Positions 36,660 to 49,854 of a stretch of 64,000 nucleotides of DNA are shown here, piece by piece. Origin of the DNA: Eulemur rufifrons (Eukaryota > Chordata > Mammalia > Primates > Lemuridae); NCBI RefSeq assembly GCF_041146395.1, contig NC_090999.1, positions 70,313,001 to 70,377,000 on the forward strand. Direction: 5' to 3'. The notes under the pieces were generated by a model. That model was not told the DNA's origin. It did no database searches and saw nothing but the letters and a program-made list of their open reading frames with translations. The position numbers and the translations under genes were made by a program. How positions within the stretch are numbered: position 1 is the first letter of the stretch; the number at the start of each line of letters is the position of its first letter.

Positions 36660-36820
36660 CAGATTGACATTCAGCAACATTATCACTTTGAGAGCTTTGA
36701 AGAAATGCAGAATCCTAAGCTTTATTCCAGACCTACTTAATTGAAATCTTCGCTTGAACAAGTTCTTAAGGGATGCTAATGTACATTAAACATCGTGTAG
36801 TGCTGGCCCACAATACATGT
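36660..36820 (+). mobile_element. MER5-like non-autonomous hAT fragment
   Basis: 'AAATGCAGAATCCTAAGC', 'CCAGACCTACTTAATTGAAA', 'GAACAAGTTCTTAAGGGATG' and 'CTAATGTACATTAAAC' follow the order of MER5-class elements. The ends are degraded. Confidence 0.55.
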
Positions 36821-36827
36821 ATGTGAA

Positions 36828-36937
36828 ATCAGACCAATCTGCTAGCAAGCTATGGAGGCAAAAGGTGTACATAGTAATACATATCAGCCCAATCTGCTAG
36901 AAAGTTACTGCAGCAAAATGTGTACATAATAATATAT
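36828..36937 (+). repeat. Diverged 55-bp tandem duplication
   Basis: Unit one (36828-36882) starts ATCAGACCAATCTGCTAG and unit two (36883-36937) starts ATCAGCCCAATCTGCTAG. Both continue with GTGTACATA at the same offset. The period is exactly 55 bp. Confidence 0.85.
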
Positions 36938-37170
36938 AAATATTCTTTATGGGAATGTAGATAGATAGATATTAACCAGAAAGATAATTAGAGAAGTAGG
37001 ATTAAGAGGTTTTCATATATGTGTTAAACTGAAAACAGAAAAATTAATATTTTACAAAGATAACTATGGTAAGCATATTTAACTGATTGATATAATATTG
37101 TTAAATAAACTACCATATAAGGTATTTCTTATCTAATCAAATGATGAGTGATTAGCCACAGAGCATTATG

Positions 37171-37202
37171 TATGTATGTATAGATAGATATATAGATAGA
37201 GA
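37171..37202 (+). repeat. (TATG)n/(GATA)n microsatellite
   Basis: Short tetranucleotide runs TATG then GATA just before the Alu tail. Confidence 0.8.
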
Positions 37203-37215
37203 GGTAGTTAGATAC

Positions 37216-37550
37216 TTTTTTTTTTTTTTTTGAGACAGAGTTTCGCTTTGTTGCCTGGGCTAGAGTGAGTGCCATGGCGTCAGGCTAGCTCACAGCAACC
37301 TCAAACTCCTGGGCTTAAGCGATCCCACTGCCTCAGCCTCCCGAGTAGCTGGGACTACAGGCATGTGCCACCATGCCTGGCTAATTTTTTCTATATATAT
37401 TTTAGTTGGCCAGATAATTTCTTTCTATTTTTAGTAGAGACAGGGTCTCGCTCTTGCTCAGGCTGGTCTGGAACTCCTGACCTTGAGTGATCCACCCGCC
37501 TCGGCCTCCCAGAGTGCTAGGATTACAGGCGAGAGCCACCGCGCCCGGCC
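37216..37550 (-). mobile_element. Full-length lemur-type Alu
   Basis: T-rich tail at 37216-37230 and element start (complement of 'GAGCCACCGCGCCCGGCC') at 37550. The lemur linker and right arm are present, with a 4-bp GAGT duplication near 37264-37271. The target duplication TTAGATACTTTTTT is at about 37208-37221 and at 37551-37564. Intact CpGs near the head suggest a fairly recent insertion. Confidence 0.96.
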
Positions 37551-38464
37551 TTAGATACTTTTTTAATCACTTAAGAATAGGTTGCAAATACCATATTACT
37601 TTACTCATAAATATTTATTTGTCTTAAGAATGATGGATTCCTCTTACATAAACATACTATAATTATCAATGTCAGACAATTCAATATTGATACAATATTG
37701 AGTTATAATCCTCTCCATATTTCATATATAATTTTTTCATACTGTTGCAAAAATGGCTATTATAAGTATTTTCCCCAATTCCAAATTTCCACCCAGGCTT
37801 TTGAATTAAATGTAGCTGTCATGTTTCTTTAATTTGTCTTATCTAGAATAGTTTCTTAACTTCTTCTGTAATTAATGAACTTAATATTTTTTAAAAGTAC
37901 AGGCTAATTATTTTCTCGAGTGTCCCTCAATTTTGACCTGAGCAACATTTCCTCTTATTTAGATTCAGCTTATGGATTTTGGCAGAAATGCCAGAGAAAT
38001 GATAACATCTTTGTCAGTATAGCGTGTCAGGAGACGTGTACTAATAGGTTTGCTGGTTCCTCACAATAATAAGTGGTGTCCCCCCCATCAGACCACTGTA
38101 AAGTTACTATTTTTCCTTTTGCAATCAATACATAATTAGTGAGAGATATTTTGCAATTGTATATACATCCTGTTCATCATTAAATATTCATCCACTAGTT
38201 ACAACATCAAGATGATTCTTGCTTGAATTAATTGCTATAATAACTGTTGCCAAGTTGAGCACTTTATATATTTGACAAAATGTAGTTTTGTTCCAGGAAA
38301 GGCTTATTATTACATTTCATTTACATATTTCTTATTTTTCCCAGGTAATACCAGTGTAAAGATCCTGCAACCAAAAACATCACTATTATTATTATGCCAA
38401 CACATAAGATCAACTTTTGGCATGTGATGGCTGATTTTTATATTTCTAACTTTTAGCATTTAAT

Positions 38465-38600
38465 TGCTCTGGAATTTAGGGTAGGTAACTTACTCTCCAA
38501 ACTTCAATTTCTTCATTTCAAATTGGAAATTATGTTGACTCTGCAGGGTTTGTGGGATTGAAGTGGTGTATATAAAGTATTCAGCATTGGCGTAATACCT
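38465..38600 (+). repeat. MIR SINE
   Basis: 'GGTAGGTAACTTACTCTCC', 'TTCAATTTCTTCATTTCAAA' and 'GCAGGGTTTGTGGGATTGAA', then 'ATATAAAGTATTCAGCA', follow the MIR core and LINE-related 3' part. Confidence 0.65.
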
Positions 38601-38844
38601 GCCAGGTAGAAAGCATAGTGAGTGGATGTTGATACATATCCTGGAGAATTCATCAGTGGCTGTTAACACAGGGAGACAGTTGAGAGAGCCAAATTCTAGA
38701 GTGTAACTAGAACCCTATACAGGTCTGTGTCTATATAAGGAAAGTGTGAACTTTGGTCATTCTAATAGCAAAAACAAAACACATTTTACAGAAATCAAGT
38801 AAACATAAAAGCTCCAAACATTACCTATTCACTCAAGAACATAA

Positions 38845-38965
38845 TAGCTTTGTGATGTTGGTCAAGTTATATAACCTCTCTAGGTGTCAGTTGTCTAATC
38901 TGTCGGATATACGTAAAGTGATTAACATGCCTTTGCCATGTTGTTCCTGCACGATAAATGCTATT
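38845..38965 (+). repeat. MIR SINE
   Basis: 'TTTGTGATGTTGGTCAAGTT', 'ATATAACCTCTCTAGGTGTC' and 'AGTTGTCTAATCTGTCGGAT' reproduce the conserved MIR core in order; the 3' part fades after 38940. Confidence 0.75.
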
Positions 38966-39018
38966 GTTACTAATATCTGTAATGTATCTAAAGATTCTGT
39001 TCCTAAAACAGCATCTTT

Positions 39019-39333
39019 GGCCAGGCACCTTCACTCATGCCTGTAATACCAGTGCTTTGGAAGGTTGAAGTCAGAGGATTGTTTGAGCCCAAGAGTTCAA
39101 GACCAGTCTCGGCAACATAGTGAGACCCCATTTCCACAACAAATAAAAATTTAAAAATTAGCTGAGTGTAGTGGTGCGTGTCTGTAGTCCCAGCAATTTG
39201 AGAGGCTGAGGTGAGGTGAGAGAATCGCTTGAGCCCAGAAGGTTGAGGTTACAGTGAGCTATAGTCATGACATTGCACTTCAGCTTGGGTGACAGTGTGA
39301 GACACTGTCTCCAAATAAATAAATTAATAAAAA
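39019..39333 (+). mobile_element. Old dimeric Alu (AluJ-like)
   Basis: Both arms are present with the short A-rich linker ('ATTTAAAAATTAGCTGAGTG'), without the lemur-specific long linker and with many substitutions. The tail is AAATAAAT-rich. Flanks share 'CATCTTT' (39012-39018 and 39334-39340). Its type suggests insertion before or early in the lemur lineage. Confidence 0.93.
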
Positions 39334-39519
39334 CATCTTTAACAACAAAATTAAAGGAAAGATGTCCCTGTAATTATCCATATTGTTCTTGGTTTTACAG
39401 TTGGCTCTTCCAAAAGTAATTTTATTTCAATTTTTAACTAAGCATATGTTCATTTGCTCAAAAAATCAAGTCAAAATATTTTGTAAAGTACTTTCAGCTA
39501 GCCAAGTTGTAATTTAAAA

Positions 39520-39685
39520 AAAAAAAAATCAGCTCCATTGAGGTAGAATTTATTTATAATTCTCCACATTTAAATGTAAAATTCAATGGGTTGTGACCAG
39601 TACATACACAATTGTTAATCACCTGTGCAATATACACAATGTTTCCATCATTTCAGTGTCCCACAAGATCTTATTGATTTTTGTG
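39520..39685 (-). repeat. Old L1 (L1M) 3' UTR fragment
   Basis: 'CATTGAGGTAGAATTTATTT', 'AAATGTAAAATTCAATGGG', 'CAATATACACAATGTTTCC' and 'ATCATTTCAGTGTC' follow the antisense order of old L1 3' UTRs. It begins next to an A-run at 39518-39528. Confidence 0.5.
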
Positions 39686-39893
39686 TGGTTTGTTGGCTCT
39701 TCCATTATGACTTTAATTCAAGGTGCTTTTAAGTATTTAAAGCATATTATAAGATAAAATAAAGTTTGTGCCAAGAATTACTTCCTTCATTTCTCTACAA
39801 CTTAACTCCTTTAAGCTTCAATGTGGTGGATATTAAAACTACAGTGTTTAAATTATTTAAATGAATCTATTGTAATGGATTTAAAAAGATTCA

Positions 39894-40232
39894 GGGCCCG
39901 GGGCGCGGTGGCTCACGCCTGTAATCCTAGCACTCTGGGAGGCCGAGGTGGGTGGATCACTCAAGGTCAGGAGTTCCAGACCAGCCTCAGCAAGAGCGAG
40001 ACCCCGTCTCTACTAAAAATAGAAAGAAATTATCTGGACAACTAAAATATATATAGAAAAAACTAGCCGGGCATGGTGGCACATGCCTGTAGTCCCAGCT
40101 ATTCGAGAGGCTGAGGCAGTGGGATTGCTTAAGCCCAGGAGTTTGAGGTTGCTGTGAGCTAGGCTGATGCCACGGCCCTCACTCTAGCCTGGGCAACAAA
40201 GCAAGACTCTGTCTCAAAAAAAAAAAAAAAAA
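39894..40232 (+). mobile_element. Full-length lemur-type Alu
   Basis: It starts 'GGCCCGGGGCGCGGTGGCTC', has the lemur linker ('AAATTATCTGGACAACTAAA') and right arm, and ends in a long A-run. The target duplication AAAAAGATTCAG is seen before 39894 and at 40233-40244. Confidence 0.97.
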
Positions 40233-40249
40233 AAAAAGATTCAGCTATA

Positions 40250-43200
40250 AAGGAGGAAGCCATCTATAATATCTCCATAATATGCTCCTGAATTCCAATT
40301 TCCAAGTATCATTTCAAAAAAATTGTTATAAAAAAATTGAAATCCTGGAGTATTGTTTATCATTCAACTAATTCTCTCAGATGTTAACACTGAAGAGACA
40401 ATAATATTATTTACTGTCAATCAATAATATGCACATTATAAAAGTTGGTGTAGCCACATGGTAAAGGAAACCTTCCTTTAATCAATTTTTAGGCTTTGAT
40501 TTAATTACATTTAATTCAAATGTGAATCCCTCAAAATAAAAAAATTAGTTACATGTGCACTTTTGACATAATTCACAGTTGTTTGTTTTCCTCCCAAATG
40601 GAAAAATCATTTTTAACATTAAAAAATATATTTTTGTTTTCAAATACTTTTTTGTGCTTCATTCTCAACTGTGATTTTATTTCACCTTGAGATTGGCTCA
40701 TTTTTTTCAGGAAAATATAGGTAATTTCATAGTTGTAGGCATAAGAGAAAAAGTATTTTTGGCACATGCTTTTGATACCAACTTTTTTTGCTTTTTAGTA
40801 ATGTGTGTATTTCATTTTCTGCAGATTTTATGAAAAACAACATTCTCTTTAGCCTAAAAAACTAGCAATATTTTTATGTATCCAAGAATCACTTCTCATA
40901 TTTCTACTTAACTGAATATACATATTGTTATTAATAATGATATTAAGAAATGATAGACTCTTTCATTGATACAAAACCTGCTATAAATCAGTAAAAGACT
41001 TTTTCATATTCAACAGCAATTCTGAGACATATGCGACTTTTTAAATAGCTCTTTCATTCTTTCATATAACATGTAAACAAGGTTACTACTAATATGGAAA
41101 TGAAAACTTATGAAGCAAATGCAAAGTTTAAAATTTATGAAAATATTTCAAACTATTTCCAGGGGAAAGGTCTAAATCCAACTAAGAAAATTACACATTG
41201 CCATCTTAAAACTAAGTTGTCAATATGAAAATCAATTTGCAAAAAACAAGTTGGTCAGGTCATTTAAAAGCAAATATTTGTATTTATGCAGGAAATTTAA
41301 TATTTTGTCTCAAATTCTAATCATGTACTAAAAATGATGATGATTTTCTATTAGGCAGATACATAATTTCAAACTATTAGATGAACCCAACATACAATAA
41401 TATATTGTTATTCATATTATATCTTTGGGCTCTCTATGAGTTTATCGCAACTGAGTTTGGTCTGGTTATAAGTAACAACATGAAAAATATCCAAGTATGT
41501 TATAATAATTTATTATTGAAATATTGGAATAAAAATGTCATGTTCTCCTTAGCAAACAATAAGAACATTTGCAGATAAACTAGGCCTGTATCTTTTTAAA
41601 AAAAATGTGCTTGTTTTGGGGTAAGTCTGGCTTTTAGTGCAGTATAATATAAAAGTCTACAATAAAAGTAAAATAAAAGAAAGAAGCAATGAATGAGGTG
41701 AGGAGAGAGTAAAGATAAAAGTAGTTAAAGGAGAGTTCAGAGTGTTTTCTAGAGCAGTGGAGACCTGAACGCTGCTTTTTGGCATTGCTACACAGAGAGG
41801 AACTGACGGAGCTATGGGCATCCTTGCAATAGATTCCCGTAGCCCAAGCGTAACCTGGAATCAAAAGCCTAGAATAAAGGGTGTTTTTCTAACAACCTGG
41901 AGCTATGTGGATCTGAGTCCTTCCCACAGAATACCCAGCCTTCACTTGAACCAGGGCCCATCCTCAGGATTCATTGCCCAAGCAGCTTTTAGTGAGATTT
42001 CTAGTTTCTCAGAATTCAGCACTTCTCCTGGTGAGCTCCAGCAGGCATGATGTCCTATTCATATTTCAAGGCTTTCTTCAGTTCCTTTCTAACTTAGACT
42101 AAATACACACACACACACAAACACAAAAAATATCCTACAAACCTAGTAGACTTATAAGCTCAAAGAAATGGGGAAGGCCTAGGGCATCGATGATAGCTTT
42201 GGTGGTGGATGTTTCCCTGAATCCATACTGGGGAACAGGCTGAAGGGACAGGGTGGCTAAGTACAGTAAGTTTCTCTTCTTGATGATTCGTTTCTTTTTT
42301 CAACACCTTCATTTATCTGCCTTATAAAAGTTATTCGTTTGTTAATGTATTTTAGAAGCTTACTTCTGAACATGATAGGTTTATTACATGGTTTATATGT
42401 CTAGTCAAATAGTTAATAATTATCCTATCCTACCGTCTCACTAGAAAATTTAATAATTACACTTGGTGATAAAATTAAACACCTTATACTGAAGGAAAAA
42501 AGAGGAAAAATATATTTTCATTCATTTAGAAAATAATGGGAAAGTAGAAATTAGGGTAGAATTTCACTCAGTTAAATTTGCATTTTAAATCATCATGAAT
42601 AATTTTTATTATAAGGATATACCAAATACTGCATGGGATATGCTAAAATTATTGATTGTTTACCTGAAATTTAAATTTTTCTGAGTGCCCTAAATTTTAT
42701 CTGACAGCCCTAAATTAATGTAAAGGTTTGTGTGAAATTCACATGACTGTATTGTATATGAATATTACAATATGAATTGCATATTGTATATGAATATTAC
42801 ACTTATACTTAAGGATACAAGAAATTTAAACTATACACTCAGAAATGCTGTTTTCCCAAACATAAATAGGAGCTCTATGTATGCTGCATGCATACATTGA
42901 CATTTGAAAACTTGATATTTTGACTCTGGTTGTATTAAAAGTGCATTGAGAAAATATCACTAAAGGATTGTGATCACTAACAAGATCTGTATTAAAGTCA
43001 AGATTTGATGAGCCTTAAAACATATGGGTAGTAGATTTGTTGATTTTTTTGAAGGTTGTACTTTATAATGTATTTGGGTTATTAATGAAAAAGAAGAGAT
43101 GGAAGATCTCCTATCAGCAGATTGAAAAATGTGTAGCAAAGTTATAGACCATAATGCTTATGTTACAGATTATTATTGTTATAATTTTCTTAGCACAAAA

Positions 43201-44775
43201 GCTAATAAGAATACTCCTAAAACAAAAATATAACATTCTACATATTGAATATAACTTTTACAATATCTTTTACTCAAGAAAAACATTTATCTAGACAAAA
43301 TATTTACCACAACCACTACCTCCACTGTTAGTTTCACTGGACGCTCCTTGAGGTCATATGTGCTCCTGAAGTTCAGGGTCTCATTCATCTTCAAAGCTCA
43401 CTCTGTGCCACTTCCCACAGCACTTTGCCCATTGTATAATGTCAGTAATTAATCAGCATACTAAATTCACATTATTTATACTAAACTTTGACCAAAGCAT
43501 ACCAGGTTGTATCATTCACAAGGTGCAACAGGATTTGGCACAATTTTGATAACAGTTAAGCAGAAGAACAAAAACCGTAGGTCACTGCCGTTAGGGTATG
43601 CATGCTCTTGACACCAGTAAATTAGAGAGAAAAACTGTCTATAGGATTAGCATATGTTCTTGTTATGCATTTTTACCAAAGACAAATAGAAAATGCCAAA
43701 TAAAGGCATTATAATCTCCAAGTAGTCTATATTTTCATGTTGTGACAAATAGTCAAGATTTAAAATTAGCGTTAGGACATTGAACACACTAATTACAAAT
43801 GAGTTCTTTCTACGTTGAGAAGTTATCTTAATGTCTTAGACAAGGTAGCATGGGGAAACAAACCAAAAAAGTTAACTTAATGTATTGTCTCTACAAAGTA
43901 TTGTCTAACATTAGATAAAGATAAACCTTTGCTATCTTCTCAATAGGGGAAAAAAACCTATTTTTTAAAGCAATGCATTTACTTTAAAACATAATATTTC
44001 ATACTTTTACGAAGAAGTTCATCTTCTTTGTATATTTATTTCCATTGATTATAACAGCAAAATATATTGCTAGAATATTAGATGAACTAGAAAACATCTA
44101 TTCTTCATATCCCTTGTTTATGAATTATGAATTGTGTTTCACAATAGTTCTGATTATTATACTGTTCAAAATTAACTTTGAAGAGAGTCTCTTCAAAGAA
44201 TATTTATTAGGACAAAGTATTCATATAAAGTGTTATGTTAGGAATTCTGATATGTCTCAAATGTGAATTCATTTTTTTTTATAAAATGGAAGTACTGTTC
44301 AACCCTCTACTGTGCTTAAACCGGTAAGAACATTTCTGCTTGCCAAGACAAACAAACCTTTTAATGTAAAGTTCAGAACCTTTATATGAGAACATTTGGA
44401 AGCAAAGCTAAATACCGAATCTTCATATCACATTTTCTTCTGGTGTTAGCAGAGGTATCAAAGGCAGTGCCCACAGTATAAACACCGGCTGTATTTGATC
44501 ACTTGCTAATGTGAATGCAAGCAGGGTTGGAACCTTGGTTAAACTATAAGGCACAGCAGAAATCACAAGAATAACAAATCTCATCAAATGAAAATTCGTA
44601 TTTAAATGCTGTGAATAATTAAAGTGACTTTATTTTACACATTAGAAATGCATGTGTAAATCTGTTCAATTGGAAAGCAGAAAACTTCAATGAGCACAAC
44701 TAAATGCAGAGTTTCTGTAGCAAAAGATGACCAGTGGAAGAGTCTCATATCCTTCAAATGGGTTGGGGCAGGAAA
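40250..44775. other. Unassigned sequence, mostly AT-rich
   Basis: No gene or RNA recognised over 4.5 kb. A GC-richer part at 41750-42050 has a small plus-strand frame (41814-42050) without domain. A (CA)n run lies at 42107-42120. A weak L2-like trace may exist at 43330-43440 ('GGACGCTCCTTGAGGTCATA'). Confidence 0.4.
42750..42801 (+). repeat. 32-bp partial tandem duplication
   Basis: TATTGTATATGAATATTACA is present twice without mismatch, at 42750-42769 and 42782-42801. Confidence 0.9.
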
Positions 44776-44778
44776 AGG

Positions 44779-45365
44779 TATTAATTTTCTATTGCTGTCG
44801 CAACAAATTCAGTAGCTTAATCAATGCAAATTTATTATTTTATAGTTCTGTGTGTCAGAAATCTGACATGGGTCTCATGGAGCTGACATCAAGATTGTTG
44901 GAAGGATTGTGTTCATTCCCGGAGCTCTAGGGGAGGCTCCATCCTGCTCACTTAGATCACTGACAGAATCCAGTCCCTGCAGTTGTAGGACTGAGATCCC
45001 TGTTTCCTTGCTAGTTGTCAGCTGATGGCCTCTCTACTCTCAAGAAGCCACCCACACTTCTGAATTTATGTTTTCCTTTCACATTTTCAAAGCCAGCAAC
45101 AGCAGATCAAGTCTCTCTAATAATTTGAATTTCGCCTCCTTCTTCCATCTCATCTCTCTGACCCAGTCAAGAAAGGCTATCTGTTTTAAGGACTCAAGAG
45201 ATTACATTAGACCCCTGGATAATCCAGAATAATCTCCTCATCTCAAAGTCAGTACTCTAAATCACATCAGCAAAATCCCTTTCACCCTATAAAGTAACAT
45301 ATTAGCAAAATCTGGGGATTAGAACATGGACCTCTGGGGGGAGGTGCATTATTCTGCCTACCACA
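44779..45365 (-). mobile_element. MaLR (MLT1-like) solo LTR
   Basis: Plus-strand order: 'TATTAATTTTCTATTGCTG', 'AATTTATTATTTTATAGTTC', 'GTCAGAAATCTGACATGGG', 'CCTGGATAATCCAGAATAA', 'TGGGGATTAGAACATGGACC', 'TTCTGCCTACCACA'. On the minus strand this gives an LTR beginning TGTGGTAGGCAGAATAAT, with an AATAAATTT signal near its 3' end and a TAATA end, as in the eutherian mammalian-apparent LTR group. No internal region is attached. The exact subfamily is not assigned. Confidence 0.8.
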
Positions 45366-45369
45366 ACCA

Positions 45370-45925
45370 TCATAGAAATAAGTTCTTTAAGAGGAAACTT
45401 CATAATTTATACATAGTTGTATAAAATAAATAGCAGAGTCATTTTCACAGAGTAAGCAATTATGTTTCTCCTATGAGAGTAGATTTTTAGGATTCTATAA
45501 AATGTCAATAAATTTAGCAAAGCAGTGATACCTTCTGATGCCAATTATAAGGAAAAAATATATATTACTACTCAGATTATTTTTGAGATTTCTAAGAAGA
45601 GCAAATTGAAATATATAAAATCTAACAATTGTACAAAAGTTCTCTAATATTCACCTTTAGGAATATTTACATTAATAGTACTGTGTATTCAGTAAAATCT
45701 CTCATACATCTACATCTACTCATCTAAAAATCATATTTCTTTTGAGTGAAACCATTTTCTTTAGCATTGTCATCACATGCTCATTGGGTTCTTTCCTTAT
45801 AACACGTGAATTGACACATAATTATTGTTACACATAGGTTTCAGGGACAGCATCTTTTTTCTCAACTAGCCTGTAATGTTCCAGGCCATGGACCATGTCC
45901 CATATATATATTCTGTAACCTTTTT
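45370..45925. other. Unassigned sequence
   Basis: AT-rich sequence between the LTR and the Alu; no feature recognised. Confidence 0.45.
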
Positions 45926-45928
45926 TTA

Positions 45929-46274
<346 letters not shown>

Positions 46275-47204
46275 AAAAGTCTCTCACAGCCCTCCATGAG
46301 GATTGCCACATACCATGCAACAAACATACTGATTTTGTTTACTCCAGCAATGAGGTGCACGCATCCATTCAATTTGTGTTATATAATATCCTGCCTATTC
46401 ACAATTATAAAGAAATTTATTCTGGAAGTCATTTAGAAGTTTCTTTCCTGGGAATAAAACGACATATTCTTGGTACGCATAGACCACCCACTCCCTTACC
46501 TGAGTTTGAAACTTGAGAACACTAGGCTCAATTACCTGTTTACACAAGTCTAGTGAACGTAATTACCATGTCGGAAGCACCTATTTTGAAAACACCTACA
46601 CATCTAGCAGAGAGTAGGTGTGAAATTCAAATTACATGTTGGTATCCCTAGCTATATATTTCATGTCAAACTTAAAAGCAGGATATGAGCGTGAACAGAT
46701 TTGCTCGTACAATCATCCTGCTACTGGAGAAATTTGGCCGACAAGTTTGACACCCCTTGGAAAGATAGCTTAAATGCATCCTATTTCCCTTACATTTACT
46801 GCCGCCTTCTCTGCCTGCTTGGAATAAAATTGCTAAGTGTCTTATTTGTAAAAGTAAAATACAAAATTTCTTCTTAAAGAGGTAACAAGACTAGAAAACC
46901 ATAAAGATTATTCACAGTTGCCAAGCTGATAAATGAGACTAAAGAGAAAATAGATCCTAAGCACAGAAATCAATTGAAGCTTCCTATTAAGATATTTGCT
47001 GTAATTATAAAGTCATCCTTGAAAGATTGACTCTTCCATTTCTCATCTATAACCTCTCTAGTGTTTCCCCCAAAGAAGACAAAACTAATTGAATTGAGTA
47101 TTTTGTTTGGAAAATCAGATGTTATCACAGATTTATATGGGGACTTATTTTACACACGCAAATAGGTTAATGAAAGACTACTTTGTGACAATGACACTTT
47201 TATA

Positions 47205-47345
47205 TTCACTTAATTTATAATTTAAGTATTTTATAATAAAATAAATATTTTAAAATACATAAAATAAATACTTTAAAATAAATTAAAATAAATATTTTAT
47301 AATAATTTAATAATAAACATATAACTTTCATGTTATAAAATATAT
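47205..47345 (+). repeat. AT-rich low-complexity repeat
   Basis: Irregular copies of 'AAATAAATATTTTA' and its relatives over about 140 bp, almost free of G and C. Confidence 0.85.
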
Positions 47346-48222
47346 TTTATTATAAATAGTCCTATTACTGTCTCTTACTGTTTTATAAATCAAAGAGGAT
47401 GATACTTTCAATAATTAATGTAAAGTATCCCATAATTAATACATCACATTTCTGATGATAGAAAATTATTAAGAATCTTGGTAACATCAAAAATATCACA
47501 TTTGTTAATATCACCACAAATTTCATCAGAAACTGTCAAACACAGTAGCCCGTTCAAATTTTCAGACATTTGAATTTTCCCTTAATAGATATACTTTTCT
47601 CTTTGGCTACAAAACTGTCAGTTATTTTCCCATTCAGTGCCAGAATCACTTTGTTTATTTGCAAGAAAATCAAATACTCATGTCTGAATGATTCTAGTTT
47701 GCTTGTCAGTCATTTTTATGGATAAAATAGTGTTCCACGAACAAAGTAGACTCAATCTCACCAGTGGCTTTTCTAGAGACAGTCATACTTTGGTTTGCAG
47801 CAGAGCTTTATTAAAAATAAGTACATTTATTAGATATTAGTTGAAATATTTATATTATAAAAATAGTAAAAATATAAACATTCAAAGGTAAAGATTTCTA
47901 AAAGTTAATAATTTTTACTGCTTCAACAAGACATTCTTAAGTGAAATTGGCTTTTTTTGACTGTGAGTGTATGGTGGTAAAGATTATATATATACCAGCA
48001 CAGCTGTGTACCAGTGTCTTCATTCATGCTAAGGAGCTAGACATTTTATCCACTAATATTTTTGCAACATGAGTGTAAATATTAATATAATTAAAAAGAA
48101 AAATAACATTATAGTATTATTATGATAATAGTTTTAAACTTTTAAAACCCTTCAAAGAGTCTCAGTCCCTCAAGGTTTCATGGACCATACATTGAAAAAC
48201 GAAGCTACATTTTTATGCTGAC

Positions 48223-48224
<2 letters not shown>

Positions 48225-48255
<31 letters not shown>
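48225..48255 (+). repeat. (GT)n microsatellite
   Basis: About 15 uninterrupted GT dinucleotides. Confidence 0.98.
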
Positions 48256-48257
<2 letters not shown>

Positions 48258-49689
48258 AGGTACATAGACATGAATATGGATTTATGTTTATTCAATTTTA
48301 TGACCTATGAAAAATAATAAAGATATCTTTTTTCTAAAGTTCAAGAAACATTTACTAAAATAAATCTTATATTGATATATAAAGAAAATCTCAATAAACA
48401 CCTAAGAGCAAAAATAATACAAGAGCACAAACACTGACTAGAATGTAATTGATAAGATTTTTTTTCAAACAAAAAAAAATCAACCCCAAACAATCCAAAC
48501 ATTGGAAAATTTGTAAAACATTCTAAATAACATATGAATAAAAGAACTCCATCTAGAGACTATTTAGAAAGTAATTACTATATATTTTATGTACTATATA
48601 TATAATAACTATACATAATTTCTTAGTATGTGGTATGTAGTCCATGATGTCTTATGATATCTTTAATATATGTTATCTTAATATATGATATTTCACAAAG
48701 CCACATGCAGAGTAAAACTTATTGCTTTACTGTTTTAATGAATGAAGAGGAGTTAATACACTGAACATTCAATTTACATCATAAATAAGAGAAAAAAATC
48801 ACAGAAAGTGTCATTTTTAAAGTAATTAAACTGGTAGATTTATTTTAAGATAAAAATGCCAATTATTATCAATTTTAACACATAATTTGTCTTGCTATTA
48901 TTATTGAAATATCATGTCCTTGATAGATTGCAATGATGATATTTCCTATCCAATTATGTCAAAACAAATATTGTTAATCTTGGAAAAGATGTGTATTTCT
49001 TTGATTATGATAATAAGAGAAAAATTATTAACATTATCAAAAAATCAGGAAATATAAAAAATAAAAAATGTTTCTCAACACCATACTCCTTCAAGTTTGT
49101 TCTTTTAAGATCTAGCTAATGTAATAAAAGGAAAAATAGTTATGAAAAGTAAGAATATGAATGTGTTAGTAGCATTATTTACATATGCTAATTTATCAGA
49201 TAATGATAGAAATTTTATGAGGTTAAACTTTTTGAATATAATGGCAATTACTAACTAGAAAACAGAAAGATACATGTAAATTATATAATATTGTTTTAAA
49301 GAAATAAAAACCCATGTCTGTGTGTGCACTTGTATGCATTTTTGTATATGTATTTATTGCAGCACAAAGAAAAGAGTTGTGAAAAAACACACATTGGCAT
49401 ACTAAAACAGTACACGGACAATGGAGGTTGAGGACAGCTGCAACTGTTTTTCTCTATGTCTTTGTTATAATGAAACATGTATTACTGATTTTAATTTTTG
49501 AAAAATACAGAACATTTAAAGGAAAATAATAAATCATGTTAATTTTAAAACTAAAACAGCATTAATGATTTTTACACTTAAGTAATTCATAGCATTAACT
49601 AAAACAATATACAAAAATTTCTGCAAAAACAATATTTTTTGTAGCTAAGTTAATATTAAAAGTAATGAATGGTTATATAAATTGCTTTT

Positions 49690-49785
49690 GTACAGTTTGA
49701 GTCAAAGTTATAAGTGTGCCTATCACCCAAATAGTGCACATTGTACCTGTTAGGTAACCAAAACTTTTGTACCCTGTAATACTCA
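49690..49785 (+). repeat. L1 3' end-like fragment (tentative)
   Basis: 'CCTATCACCCAAATAGTGCA', 'CATTGTACCTGTTAGGT' and 'AAACTTTTGTACCCTGTAAT' recall L1 3' UTR wording, but parts appear in opposite senses. The following (GAGAA)n would stand in for a tail. Confidence 0.35.
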
Positions 49786-49854
49786 AAAGAGAAGAGAAGA
49801 GAAGAGAAGAGAAGAGAAGAGAAGAGAAGAGAAGAGAAGAGAAGAGAAGAGAAG
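49786..49854 (+). repeat. (GAGAA)n pentanucleotide microsatellite
   Basis: About 13 near-perfect 5-bp units (AGAGA register), all purine on this strand. It probably grew from the A-rich end of the preceding repeat. Confidence 0.97.

Larger units (their letters stand above)
46290..49680. other. Unassigned AT-rich sequence
   Basis: No gene or RNA recognised. It contains the AT-rich patch at 47205-47345, the (GT)n at 48225 and a possible eroded hAT terminus near 48165-48207 ('CATGGACCATACATTGAAAA'), for which no partner end was found. Confidence 0.4.

Noticed and set aside
43330..43440. Possible L2 3' end
   Set aside because: Only short scattered words agree with L2, and the terminal AATAAATG-type block is absent.
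48165..48207. Possible right end of a hAT transposon
   Set aside because: No matching left end or 8-bp duplication could be found upstream.
49786..49854. Regular array considered as CRISPR-like
   Set aside because: It is a 5-bp simple repeat without spacers in primate DNA.
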